From Strigamia acuminata (Eukaryota; Arthropoda; Chilopoda; Geophilomorpha; Linotaeniidae): DNA of 60,000 nucleotides. A model generated the notes under the pieces. That model was not told where the DNA came from. It searched no databases and saw only the letters and a program-made list of their open reading frames with translations. The DNA is taken from the NCBI GenBank assembly GCA_949358305.1, contig OX442315.1, positions 19,806,427-19,866,426 of the forward strand, given 5' to 3'. The position numbers and the translations under genes were made by a program. Each line of letters opens with the position of its first letter. Position 1 is the stretch's first letter. Below, piece by piece: positions 14,256-26,571 of this stretch.

Positions 14256-14876
14256 ATGGCGAAGGGAATCGACCTTGCCGATATGCGGCTTTTGCGAGAG
14301 GAAGCGACTTTGATTCAGGATTTAATATCCAGATTAAAGGATCAATTAAATCGGTTGAAGGTTTGTTATAAATTCTTAATGATTATACTAGTTGGAATTT
14401 AATTTTAATTTGTATGTATTTTCAGATAGAAGAAATGCAGTTGCAGAGTAATGTTAGAGAAAATGATATAAAAATCATCACAAATTCAATTTCCGAAGCA
14501 ATTTTACCAGAAGTTGAAGTAATTGTGTTTTAAATTTTTTTTATTGATTTTATTATCACAAAAAAATATTTATTTTGAATTTATGCGATTATGATTATAG
14601 GTTATAAATGAAAAACTGGATGATGAACGGGAACCAGTAAATACGTCGGAATTAAATCTTGATGTAAATTTCAGTAAGTTTTATAAGAGTGATGTTAAAG
14701 TTGAGATTTCAATTAATTAATTTTTAAAATGTTTTATAGGTAATTACGCACACGATTTGCCATCGGCAGAAGAGGAGGATGATGATGACGATTATCATAA
14801 AGACGTCAATTACACAGCCAAGAAAACGTCGAAAAACAGCGAAATCCAAGAAGAGCTTGCCTACTTTTTAAACTGA
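14256..14876 (+). CDS. SNAPC5: snRNA-activating protein complex subunit 5 (SNAP19-like), 4 exons
   Basis: Exons 14256-14360, 14426-14518, 14601-14673 and 14740-14876 give 135 residues (human about 98). The N-terminal coiled coil LIQDLISRLKDQLNRLKIEE followed by MQLQS matches the hallmark of SNAPC5, and the acidic run EEEDDDDD near the C-terminus matches the human glutamate-rich tail. SNAPC5 is a small structural subunit of the SNAPc complex, which binds the proximal sequence element of snRNA promoters for RNA polymerases II and III. The extra length is in a low-complexity middle and a KTSKNSEIQEELAYFLN tail. The family is short, so the call rests mainly on the coiled-coil match. Confidence 0.8.
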
Positions 14877-15123
14877 TACTAGAGCTATGTGATATATTAT
14901 TTTATTTATTTATTTTTAATACTATTAAGTATTAAGTTTAGCTCTTAAGATGTGAAGTCAAACTGATGCAAAATACAAATTCGAAAGTGTAGAAAAACGA
15001 AATTTACATTTTCAAGTTTTGCCTTCTCTTTGAAACCCGTGACCTACTGTGAGATTGACTGATGATTGTGAAATCAAGGGTGGTTAGAGAGAACTTTGTA
15101 AATCCAATTCAATTTGTGAATTG

Positions 15124-15129
15124 AATAAA
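15124..15129 (+). terminator. Poly(A) signal AATAAA of SNAPC5
   Basis: AATAAA lies about 250 bp after the SNAPC5 stop and 40 bp before the stop codon of the convergent DNase gene, so the two 3' ends overlap or nearly overlap. Confidence 0.5.
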
Positions 15130-15168
15130 TGATACCAGTTCAATGATTTATAGATTATTTTTTAATTT

Positions 15169-17031
15169 TCATTGACGAATTTTAGCTAAATTCAACTGAA
15201 ATTGTACTGGGTAGTGGTCGGATACACCAAGTGCCTAAAAGTAAAAAAAAATCATACATTATTATGTGATATTTCTCTCAATATTCTCTTCCTGACGCAT
15301 TTCGAGACTCTTCAATAAAAAATTTATCTATTTATTGAGTAGTCTCGCAGCATTTTAATAATCTATTTGAATTCCTTTGGTGTTTGGAGCTATGATATGA
15401 CATGAAACAAAATATTTCATGGAAATGACTGATAAATATTGTAAAAATTGATGGAATTTGCGAGTTAAAACTAATGTTTAACTACAATTTCTCAATAAAC
15501 AAGTACAAAAAGCAAACAAGAGGAAGGAAAACGGTAAATTTCTTACCAATTCAATTGGCAGTTTGTATTCCTTCTCAAACTGAACGATGTGCACACTGTC
15601 TGGCACAACTGAACTTTTAATTCTATCTCCTCTTAGAATAATCCTGCAAGAAGTGCCAAAATTAAATTGACTTCACGCATATCTCTACATATTAAGTGAA
15701 TTTTTAAAACCTGTCGTAAGCACAATCTGACGGTGTTGCAGTGGTATCTGCGTCATGCGGGATTAACCATAAATATTTATGGTTAGTCCATAATGGAATT
15801 GTCTGCCAATATTTTTTAGCAACGTAAGCACAGTCAGCATTTAAATCCCCTAGAAGAATTACATCCTACAAAAAAAGAAAAAAAAATTAATGGAATTTGC
15901 TATTTATTGAATAATGCCAGTTTCAGCTGAACCTGTGAGTGTTTTTCAGCCGCTGACTCGACTACATTGTGTAATGTTTGCAGTTCTGCTACAGCTGCAT
16001 CTGGTTTAACATGGATGCCTACCATGGTGAAGTTATTTAGTCCTCCCGACCCTGAAAATTGGGATAATTGCATTAACGGCGACACAACTCGTGATTTTTC
16101 AGTCAGTTGTCGGAAGCTCGTTTGCTCTGAAATTTAATTAATACTTAATTGAATTTGTTTTTCAAACTTACTCGCTCTTTTTGATTGGAAAGTGACTACA
16201 AACGGTTCTCTTTCGTAGTGATCGTGTTCGTCGTGGTACACGTAGGCGTCGAGCACTTTCACTTTGTCCTTTCTGAAGATTTTTCTCATTAATTTTTTTT
16301 TTGCAATTAGCAATTAATTAAAGCGTTTGTGCAAATTAATGGGTGTGTCAGAAAGAATTATATAAATGTAAAAAAAAAAAAAATTAAAAATATGGAACCT
16401 GTAGAAATATCCATATTGCTCTTTCTGCAGACTTCTCCCGATACGTGGACTCGCTTCGACACCGAATACCGCTTTCCCATGAGCCCTGGAATGGATGGAA
16501 ATGTTAGAAATCATAAAATGGCATTTGTTACAGTGGCTGACTGCTTTTAAAATGCGATTAGAGGATAAAAAGTGAAAGCTTTAACGAGAAAAAAGAGAAT
16601 AAAGCGCATTATGAATGATATGAATGAGGGAAAACGATCCCATTGTGGTTGTCCCATTTCAATTTTGAAAAGAGGAAAACTTGAGGGGAATTCGCGCATT
16701 GATTGTGCTCTAACTGCGATTTTTCTATGTCATTTCACTAATGTTTTATGTCGGGACTCGCTCACCGATTGAGTTCCTCTAAAATAATTTGGACGATTTT
16801 GTCATTGCGATCCACAAGTTCTTGCACAAGAACGATGTCGAAACGACCCAAAATATCGATGATTAACGAGAGAACTTTTTCGTCCTGGATTTTTTTCGGA
16901 CTCAGATTCTGGACATTGAAGGCGCCAATCGTGAGTTGAGATGCGGCAGTAGCGCGTGTCACTGCCGCTCCGTGGTTGCCGTGCACGGCGCCGACCAATA
17001 AAACGAAGCTCAATAGATGATAGAGCTTCAT
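15169..17031 (-). CDS. Secreted DNase I-family endonuclease, 7 exons
   Basis: Exons in gene order 16766-17031, 16399-16485, 16172-16272, 15933-16126, 15711-15865, 15547-15643 and 15169-15234 give 321 residues. A signal peptide (MKLYHLLSFVLLVGAVHG) leads into the EEP fold: IGAFNVQNL, VLVQELVDR (Glu71), FVVTFQSKRA, GIHVKPDAAVAELQTL (His190), VILLGDLNADCAYV (Asp223), DTTATPSDCAYDR and GVSDHYPVQF (His307). These match the metal/catalytic Glu and His pair of vertebrate DNase I and DNASE1L proteins, and the two cysteines of the conserved disulfide (Cys228 and about Cys264) are present. It should cut double-stranded DNA outside the cell, for feeding, defence or debris clearance. All splice phases agree. 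Which DNase I subfamily it belongs to cannot be told by eye. Confidence 0.93.
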
Positions 17032-19678
17032 TATTATTCGGTTTAGTCACTTTCCTGCTTATATAACTGCAGTTCCACTGGTTGAATGTTTGTTGATAAC
17101 ACGCTGACATGCAAAAGTATTATATTTTTCCAAAAGTTTGTAAACAGATTAAAAAAAACGAAGAGAGTTGTGACGTTTTTCCGGTTTAAAAACGTTCGAG
17201 ATGAAAGGGTGTCTTTGTTGGTTTTGAGTGTGAACAAACAAAGGTGTTCTTGATTTAGAATATTAAATTATTAAATGTTTGTTACGTTTAATCACGATAA
17301 CTTACGCACTAATGCTTTTAAAGTTTTATCTCGCTTGTTGTTTGGGGCTGAATGGAAATACATAAAACCAGGAAATGCTGTACGAGATTTCGAAAGTTTC
17401 TGTTTATTCCTGTGGTTTCCGCAGAAGTGAGGATAGGAAAGTATTATGTTTTACTATTTATAGCATGTTTTCTTCTCTGATAACGGATTTAAATGGGCAA
17501 TTTGCGCTCATTGTTTTCCATAAAGCAAATTTATCTGAAAGAGATAAGTTTACATTCATTTTGGTATCTGTTGTGTCGAATAAATGATAAAAATATTGAA
17601 AATTTGCAAAATTTCTTTAAACATCTTCTAAAAAATTGGAAAAATGAAGTTTTTTCATGGTAGAAATATGCCCTGAAGTCGGTATACACTGAATGAATGA
17701 AAAAGATAGAGCTTATCGTGCAAAGAAGCTGGAAGAAAAAAATTATATTTTTCGATGTTTTTTAACTTAAAAATGAAAAAATAAATAAATAACATTCTCA
17801 AGTTGGCAGCAATTGCTTCTGAGGTCAATGAATGTATACTTCATGCTCGCATTAAGGTGTTAAAGATGATCGTTCAACGGGGTTTGACCTGAGCTGAACT
17901 GACAAACGAGTTTACTATTACAATTAAAGTTAAACCATCGTAAATTTCTGGGTCAGAACTAGTGTTTGTTAATAATTCACGAGTCTTTTAAATTCTCTTC
18001 CGGAATTTAAAAAAAAACATTTTTGAATGCATAATGGATGCCCGCCTGACATTACATCTCTCGCATAAAAGAATGCGCGACAAGCACTAATTAGTGTGTA
18101 AATCTAACTTTACTTAGATAATTTCTGCTCATTTATTGATGTTGTAGCATGACGGGTGTTTTTAAGACAGGACTTCACATTTTTAAAAAAAAAAATCTGG
18201 GATAAATGCCTTTAAAAAGAATATTCTGCGTTGGATTTATGACGTCACTGGTTAGGAATTGGCTTTTGGCCAAAGTGGCACTAAACAAGTGTGTTCAACT
18301 TAAAACTTTATAAAAGTTGGATTATGAATGTGTCAATAATTGATTCCTTCAATGAGAATAGCATATTTCACTCGGCTTTGCGTATTAACACTCATTCACA
18401 CAGCGCAGTCGCATTGAGCAATTGCAGGGTGCAAGGAAGAGCGAATTTCAAGGCAAATGCTTTTTCACTTTTTCTACGTTGGCGGAATGGTATTTCTGCT
18501 TTAGCCAAGCATTTGATGAATCATTTGCAGACGGCGTTATTTGCTTATGCAATATTTGTTGCGATGAACTTGGTTGGTTTAATTAAATGTCAATGAGCAA
18601 CATGAATGATCGACAGTGAGATAATTTTGTAATTGGGTCGGACAGAAATGGAGATGAAATGGAAGATCAGGAGACATAAGGAGCAACAAAATGACAGCTG
18701 GAACTTGGTTAAGTGTTGAAGACTGTGACTGAAGTTAACAGGAGTGATGTGCAGAGATTCACTTCACCTTCATGCTTGCTTTTGCTTCCCATCTCCCAGC
18801 CCACCATACTGATTGATGAGTCGGTTGGTTTTGTTCTTGCACCATCATTAATTATCACACGTTATTTTATTATCGAACCGTTTTAATCTTTCTTATTTTT
18901 TGTAAATTTACACAATCGTTTTATTTGATGGAATGAAATAAAAATCACGATTATTCAAAAAAAAAAAATATTTTATTAAAAAAGAAATAAATATTAATAC
19001 GAAGAAACATTTCTGAAATTTTGTTTGTTTATTAACTTATTTCTTTTTCGTATGGGACGATTGAAAATTTAATGTTTAGTCGTTTATCAACAAAGCGATT
19101 GACGACGCTCGGGAGGGCAAAGAGACATGAAGTTGAAGGCACTGACTGATGCCCAGTCGACTACATATCGAAGCGATAACATGATTGTAGAAATCAATGC
19201 ACTCCATCACATGTGATCGACATTTGCCAATTTATAAACGTCGGCGTTCCTCATCTTCTTTAATATGGACCTAAAAAAAGATAAAAATGTATAGCAATTT
19301 TAAATCTCCCAAAAAAAAGATGGTTTGTGTGCTTTAGCAGTTATATTGATCCTTAATGTAAGTTCTCCCCTTTTTGTTTTTGAATGGGGTGCAGGTGTGT
19401 GGCAGTCACCTGGCGTTTTGCTCGCTATTTTCTGCTGTTGATCAATGCGAGCAGCAACTGGGCGCACGAAGCTCCTCTCTACCCCCACGTGATCGCCTCG
19501 CCCCTGCCAAATTTCGGCTCGCTGGTGCGGTTGGTTCATTCTACGCAGTCTCGGTTCCTTCGCCGCGCCTAACTCATTCCTTGTCACGTGCTTGTGGCGA
19601 TAATGGGCAGATGGTGGGCTGCATTCGACGTCCCTGGGCTGCATGAAATTTCGTGCAGCAGCCGCAGCGCACTAGCGC
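17032..19678. other. Gene-poor stretch upstream of exon A
   Basis: It holds the DNase promoter near 17050-17200 and then AT-rich sequence with scattered short open frames that resemble no protein. From about 19380 the base composition becomes clearly GC-richer, with CpGs, running into exon A. That is the likely promoter and 5' UTR of the variable-first-exon gene. Confidence 0.45.
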
Positions 19679-20147
19679 ATGAACCGGCCGCAAGAGCTGG
19701 GCATTCGAAGACCAATTGAGGTGGTGCCATTGATGAGCAGACCCACCTGGGCCGAGACGTACGCTGGAGGAAGCGCGCACACAACTCAAGACATGTATTT
19801 TGCGTCCCGTTACAATCACAACAACAAGCTCGAGCTGCCTCCGCGACTCTGGTCTTCGTGCAGCGAGCCGCTTTTGCTGACATGCGAGTTGGATTCACCA
19901 CCACCTGCAAGTCCACTATCGCCCGGCATTCCGTCCTCGCCTCCTCCGCCCCAATTGCCGTCTTCGCACCGAACAAGTAGCATACCTGGATCGAGGCAAG
20001 CGAGACCGCGGAATCGCAACGGGGAGACAGAGGAAGAGCGCAAACGGATGAGCATTTGTGTTGGGATATGTGCCACGAGTATATTTGTCACGGCGTTTCT
20101 CCTTGTGGCCATCACTTTGAGGATGACACCGCAAATTGATGAAATGA
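19679..20147 (+). CDS. Variable first exon A: proline-rich cytosolic tail plus TM helix
   Basis: An in-frame TAG sits two codons before this ATG, fixing the start. The exon encodes 156 residues and ends in phase 1 at A|GTAAGT. The N-terminal part has proline clusters (SPPPASPLSPGIPSSPPPPQ) that could bind SH3, WW or EVH1 domains, then an arginine-rich stretch, then one hydrophobic helix (about 121-141) followed by ITLRMTPQIDEM. Basic residues before the helix predict the N-terminus in the cytosol. The helix and post-helix block match those of exons B, C and D, although the tails differ. It can be spliced in frame to the shared exon at 51888 (201 aa) or to its own exon at 20756. The surrounding DNA is GC-rich. 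The family is not recognised. Confidence 0.75.
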
Positions 20148-20755
20148 GTAAGTAATGGCAACTTGTTAATCTTCTTAACTCGAGATGCCCGTTTATTGAT
20201 CGCGCACTTGCACGTTTCCGTCAGCATATCTTCTTTAATTTCATTCAGTTCTCAAGTGGTTATATAATTCTTATTTCTCACCGGAAATTTTTTTAACGAT
20301 TGGGATTAACCCAGATCGTGCTTAAACAGTTCAAATCCGAGTTTGATGGTAACTACTCTTGAATATTGAATACATAATGGCGAAGACTGGAAAAAATGTG
20401 TGCTATTTTTATAAATTATTCTTGGAAGATGCTCGAAAATTGTATTAAGGCAAATTTAATTTTCCGCTCTTTTTTTTTCTGAAAATAAGTAAACTGACAT
20501 CGTGACATCCCGATTTTTCTGGATTCAAATTAAGGGGGATTAGGAAGGAATTTTTTTAAATTTTAATGTCTCAGTTGCGGGGAACGATCAAGGCTAGAAT
20601 TTATTAGCGAATCGATGTTGTTGGGAGAAGAATTAAATGGGTGTTTGTTCCTTAGTCACTGTTCTAATTATTCTCACTCCTTCGGCACAGTTAGAATTGT
20701 GTGTGTTGCGGAATGAGACGGTTTAATTTGCATTCTATCCTCACAAAAAATGCAG

Positions 20756-20925
20756 GTGTCGATCGATGGACCGTAGGACCTTCGTCAACAGAGTTGTCGG
20801 ATGGTGAACTCCAGCAGTTCCCACAAGACGAGCACTGCAAAGCTGCTAGGGATTTGGTGCCATCCTTCTGCGTGCATTTATCTTCTAAGACGATTGTACA
20901 TAGAAAAAAAGATCGTCTTTGCTAG
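20756..20925 (+). CDS. Candidate terminal exon usable only by exon A
   Basis: The acceptor AAAAAATGCAG opens a frame that, joined to the single base left by exon A, reads 57 codons without a stop to TAG at 20923. The product after the membrane helix would be hydrophilic with several cysteines (DEHCKAARDLVPSFCVH) and end RKKDRLC. The match in phase and the 608-bp intron support it. No AATAAA is seen close downstream, and the tail does not resemble the shared exon. If real, exon A has a short, locally terminated isoform separate from the long-range one. Confidence 0.45.
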
Positions 20926-22127
20926 AAAAAAAAGTATAGTCGTATTTTAGAAACCGATGTTTACATTGTTGAGTTTGCAAGTGGAAAAGCAATCGAAATT
21001 CACGATAAATTAGAAATGACAAATGACACTGCTGTGCGCGAGCGAGCGTCGTCTCTGAGTCGCTTTTAGACCGGATTCACTAAAACAACCGTTTTCATTC
21101 TTGAAAAAACACACTACAAATCAACATTTAGCTGAAAAGTGCTACATTTCCTGTCGTGTGATGTGCCAGCTCGTTTCCAAGCGTCACTCTTTTGATGTCA
21201 TCGCATTTCGAGTCTCCATATTTGTCTAATCTCGCTCTGATTGCTTTGCTTAAGCTGCAGCGCATTTGTGAATTCACGAGGGCGTTTAGGGAAATTAGTC
21301 AACTCATTTTGCACTTCAGTAATGGAGAGCATGTCTCGGAGCTGTGGAAATTCATGTTTTGGGTGAATAATTTGTTTTCAAAAGTGAATAGATCAAGCTA
21401 AACAAATTTTAAATAATCCATTTTATTGCACGTTTTTGTTATCATCGTTTTCCAATTAGACCCCGGTGATTTATTTCGGTTGCAGAAATTAGTCTGTTAC
21501 AGCTAAACGTGCATGTGATGTCGGAAAAGGGTAATTATTATTCTAATTCCCTTTGTGAATAAAAGTCATGACGGTTATTGATCGTAATATGCATCTGGAA
21601 CTTGAGTTCGGAGAGTGACAATTAAAAAGGGAAAAACAATCCTGAAATGAAATGAATTTATTTCGTTAACACTCATTTGCTTGTCAGAAAATTCTACCAC
21701 ATTTCATTTCAGGTTACAGCCTATCATAAATACTCCTTTATTTAGTTTTACCAACTAATTCAACTGAATTAAACATAGTTTTAATACAAAATTTCATCGT
21801 TGATTAAACAGTAGTCTAAAACATTCATTTAGCCTGAATTTAAGCCAATGTGTTAATGAATGGCGTGACATTTAAGTCGTACATAATTGAATTCTACAAA
21901 TTTCGAGTTATGGAAAGGTAAAGCGACTTGAAAAATTAATGCAAAACTAATTACTTATCAACGGTAATACTTCTATTACATTATAAGCAACACGTATAAT
22001 ATAATTCAAAAGTGAGATCTTTTTCTATTCCTCGCGTTCCAAATGTAACATCATTTCTCCGGACAAAACACAATCGCAGCAGAAGCAGTGAAAAATAGAA
22101 CCATTTTAACGCTTTTCGCATTTCCCT

Positions 22128-22192
22128 CTCACGATTTGACGTCATTCCCATGGGGGTAATGTCACACTAAACGCGAGAAATGCCAGAAACAT
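22128..22192. repeat. Imperfect palindrome related to the 5304-5443 MITE core
   Basis: The arms TGACGTCATTCCC and GGGGTAATGTCAC face each other, bordered by GCATTTCCC and inverted GAGAAATGCC. The centre resembles that of the TA-flanked MITE at 5304-5443, suggesting an older or different member of the same family. Terminal repeats are not clear. Confidence 0.45.
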
Positions 22193-25100
22193 TTTCAAGT
22201 TTCCATTTACCTCCAACTGCACTCTGAATTGCCTTTGTCGCTAAACTGGAACAATATTCAAAAGATGAAGCGACGCAACAGTCTTAAAACGCGTTTTAAC
22301 AGCCTTTCTACATTTTCGACTCCATCTAGTAAACATTTCTTGAGAAAACTTTAGCTTGCTTTGTTTCTTGCTGTCAAAACGAATAAACATTCAAAAGTAA
22401 ATCAAGAAACGTGTCCAAACGTGATTCATTTTCAAATGCACGTAACGAATAAAGAATAATTGAAAGGAAACAAATGAATGTGTGTCCCTGCGGTTGTTAA
22501 AACGTAATTGAAGACTTGTCGTCCTGAAACTCAAAGTTCAAAATCTCATTAAAAGATGAGCTGGAAATACTAGTTGCCTCTCGTAATAAAATGCAATTCA
22601 AACGCCATTTCCCCAAAGACTATACAAAATTAACGCGCATTCGAGTTAGAATTATTCTCGTTTCTATTTTCAAATACATGTTGAATAGGAAATGCAATTT
22701 TAAGAGGTTTTAAAGTCAAGGCAGTGGAATGTCAAAAACGCGCAACATTCTCACGCGTTCATAAGACGCATTCGCAGTTTAAGATGACTGCAAGTTGCGC
22801 TACTTGAGCTCGTAAAAGGTTGCAAAGTATGAAGAAAAATATAGACATAAATGTGTGCAGAAACGATTTGAAAAATGGGATTTTTTAACACGCAGCACAA
22901 GTAGTTTCTTTACTCACTTGTCAAGGAGAAAGGTCGAAGGAGGATAAAATACTCGCGCGTTGTGTCAAGATGCGGAGAACTCTCCTCCATCATATCCATT
23001 GAAACGCACGGTTATTCTACAATATTTCTTCCATTTCATTACTCCCGGCATTTTCGCTGGCCACTTGTTCCTATATTTTATCGAGGAAACGAAAGCAAAG
23101 GAAATTATAGATCAAATTTACGTTTTTCTTTTATATTTATGAATTTTTTTTTTGCTTTGGCTTTAAATTGTAATTCTTTTTGAATCATTGAATCCGTATC
23201 CGCTTATCTAGCTCGGTGGTGGTCGGATTTTGTATCGATGGAGGCTGGATTGGGGCGGAAAAAGTGTGGGTCTCCCGAGGACGCGAAAAGTGGCTCCATG
23301 CAGTAAAAGGCACAAATGAACAAGTGCATTGTGACACCCCGAGAGCAATGCAGGGAAAAGAGCTGTCGTTCCATCACTGACAATATCGTGCAGATGGAAT
23401 GGAACAGATGTTTGTAATTTGGAATTTCTGATGTTTTTTTTCTTCCTTTCTTTTTTCATAAGATGTAAGAATTGTTGAAAGCTTTTTCTCAGATGAAAAC
23501 TTCTCGGCATTTTGTTATTATGAATTCAAATTTACAAGTTTTGCACTCATTGTGTCGGAAGGCAAAACAACTTTTGCACAGCTGTGTAATTTTGCTCCAT
23601 TTAACATGTTCTTGTTGGTTATAATTTGTAAATTACTTTTTTTTTCCTTCTAATTTACAACACTTGTTATTCAAGGACTCAAGGACATTTCCTTGTATTT
23701 TGCCGCTTGTTGTAGAAATCAATTACTTTTTGGATTAATTTGGAAAATTTAGATTTTTATTTTTTATTCAATGTTCTTTTATAAAAATTCAAATTGGTTT
23801 TTTTTTCTATTATTTTATAGTCGCTGAGTATGGGTGTGGCAAACGCCGCAATGTTGAAAGAGAATAATATGTCGGTTAAACGCGTAATTTTTGCCATTCA
23901 TTTTGGAATTAACGGCTTACGGTAGTGTCAGACTTGCGTCTTTAGTTGTGAATAAATCCTTTTTGGTCGCAGGTCACGTTCACGGCAACGCTTCATTGGT
24001 TCTAATTTAAAGTTTCCAGTTTCCTTTAAATTCTACTTCTTTTCTGCTTTTTACCTTAGAATTTGTGTTGAGTTATAAAAAAAAATCCAATGTTAACACC
24101 TTTTTTTCTTTCGTTTTATTTACAGTTTTCCAATTTTCTTGCTTTGAGTATCGAAAAAAAGCTTTTTACTTTATTTCTTTTTCAATTCTTGTTTATTTTT
24201 TTTCCTCCAATCGTTTCTATTTCCTATTTAACTTCGGTCGCAAATCAAACGATGCATTGGATAAAATACTGCTAGGTTGATCTGCGAACAAAAATCAATT
24301 TCGCACTGTGTAACGCAACGGAAGCTCCTCTTTTGTGTCACGACGACTCCCAGCATCAACGTAATAGTATAGGATGGAATTTATGAGTAATTTCCAACCC
24401 AACATTTTTTCCCTCTCTTTTTTACGCATTAACTGTCCAAACACGGATAGAAAAGGTTGATGGAGAACTTTTTTATCATATATAGTGGAAATGCATTTTC
24501 AAGTTTATTCTATTTTACTTATTCAACTTCTATGAAATTCTGGTTATCAACGTCGGCAAAGGAAAATCGAAAACGGGTAATCAGGCAAAATGAGAAAGGA
24601 ATTCAGTTAACGAGGGCAATCAAACGCATCAATCTTGAAGCCAATGAAACATCACTGAATGGATTCCACCCTGCCTCGTTGTCGTGTTTCGTTCATTACT
24701 CTTGATTAAACACCAGTAATAGTTCGTCATTAGGGAAAGTGCTGGTGCGATTGCGACAGAGTACACTCTTTTGTAAGGTTACAAGGTGTTAATTGCAAAG
24801 CGCTCAAAAGCTCTCTTCTTTGAATAGTTCCATGCAGCTAAACTTCTTTTCTGGTCGCTCGACTGCTTTAATTGAATGAAAACCGCCTTTCAGTAAACCT
24901 AGCTTAAGTTTCGCGTTCCTCACTTTAATTCCATAGCTAATAGGGAGCCACGGCCCCCATATTCCACTCGTTTAAATTATTCCATCCGCTTCGGTCACGT
25001 TCTGCTACTTACAAGGGTTGTAAACTTCCAAATCCGGTGGAATGGCGACCTATTAAAAATTCCTTTTTGCTGAATTTTTAGACAAATATCTTCACTTTGC

Positions 25101-26540
25101 AACACTCGTACCTTTTTTTCTCCTTTCTCTAGCGACTTGGAAATGCTTTCAGGATATTCTTTGCATCCGCCTTAACCACACCCTTGATCTTTATCTCGCA
25201 GGTTTTTTTTTTTTATAAACTTAAAAGGAGAAAAAGACGAAGAAAATCTACTCTCGTCTTTTCATCATCCTCTAGAGTGCGTGGACTTCCTTTTTCGTGC
25301 TTGGCAATTCTGTTCTTTGTTGCTTACGTATACACAGCAGGAGTGTGTTGTGATGATCAATAGAAAAGACCAACACTCGCTGCATCTAGAGTAGGTGGGA
25401 ACTGGAATTTAATTTCTCAATGACGCCTGAGGTGGCAGACGCAAATAAAAGGGGATAGATTATAGGATTAGAAAGATTAGAATGGAAAATTCTTTACAAA
25501 TAATAACAAGAGCGGATTTATTGAACATCTAATTGAGTTTTCATGTTTTTCTTTAAAAAATTGATCGTGTAACCACAAACTTTTCGACTTCTGAAGATTG
25601 ATGTACCGTAAGCCTCGACACTAAATTGCTTCTTATTGTTTCTGCTGACCTTATCAGGTTTTCAAAAGCGACTTTTCTCCTCTACAGTAATTTAGTAGTT
25701 GCTCCGACTCTTCCGTGCCTCGCAGCTTACTTGCTTCTTGTTTTGAGTTTGTCTTCCTTCTACCAAGAAAATGATTTTCGTTTTTGCTTCAAGCAGAAAG
25801 AAGAATTGGATAAAAAATTGTTCGGTTCGGTTTCCTGCATCAAGAATTTAAACACACAAACAAATACATAATTAAAATAAAACGGCCAACCGAAAAATAT
25901 AAACTGTTTGTACATGTTTCGCCCCCGCCGCGTAGTAATTTAGATTAGGAGACTCTTACACACTCCTTATTGGTTCCGGACTGTGATGAGGCAACGTCGT
26001 TTCCAAGAGAACTCTCCGGAACATTGCCATTCGGACCCTAGAGCATAAGACTCTCGCTTGGATACTCGTCCAGATCCTTAAAGCTGCAATTCCAATTTCT
26101 TCTATCAGATTGGGTTTAGTGCAACTCGTTCACATAACTTCTTTTTTAACTCGCGCGTGTACAGAACAGATAGTTTGACTTGTGTTGTTCATTACAGTGT
26201 ATTCGCTCGTGAAATATGGCTGCAAGACGTTGTTTAAGTGGCCATTAGTGATAACTCATGGATGTATTGTCACAGAGCAGCAAAGAACGGCTCCGATATC
26301 TTCGCTAGTGTCATTTGCTCTCTAACTGCGACCCTGTAACTACGTCGTGCGTCTTGCTCAAGTGAAACGGAAAGAGTTTGGGTCTCGAGCCATTCGACTA
26401 TCTTAACGATGCAGGTTCAAATCTAATTTGAAAGAGGTTTGGGGTCTTCGCTTCTAATGTAGCAATTTGCATGTGAATTATCAGTCAAGTCGTTCCGATA
26501 CGTTAGTTACCGGTGCCAGTTTCTCGTCGTTCCGAATGAA

Positions 26541-26571
26541 ATTTTATTTTATTTTATTTTATTTTATTTTT
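26541..26571. repeat. ATTTT microsatellite, about 6 copies
   Basis: An uninterrupted run of the pentamer ATTTT in the large intron. Confidence 0.9.

Noticed and set aside
19300-20227. Long open frames on the opposite strand and in other frames around exon A
   Set aside because: They come from GC-rich composition with few stop codons; the plus-strand exon A has the TM helix and donor shared with B, C and D.
23208-23510. Minus-strand 100-codon frame
   Set aside because: No domain, no splice context and low-complexity KKERKKKN stretch; chance is likelier.
26370-26430. tRNA-like B box (GGTTCAAATC) near 26408
   Set aside because: No matching A box at proper spacing and no cloverleaf could be drawn.
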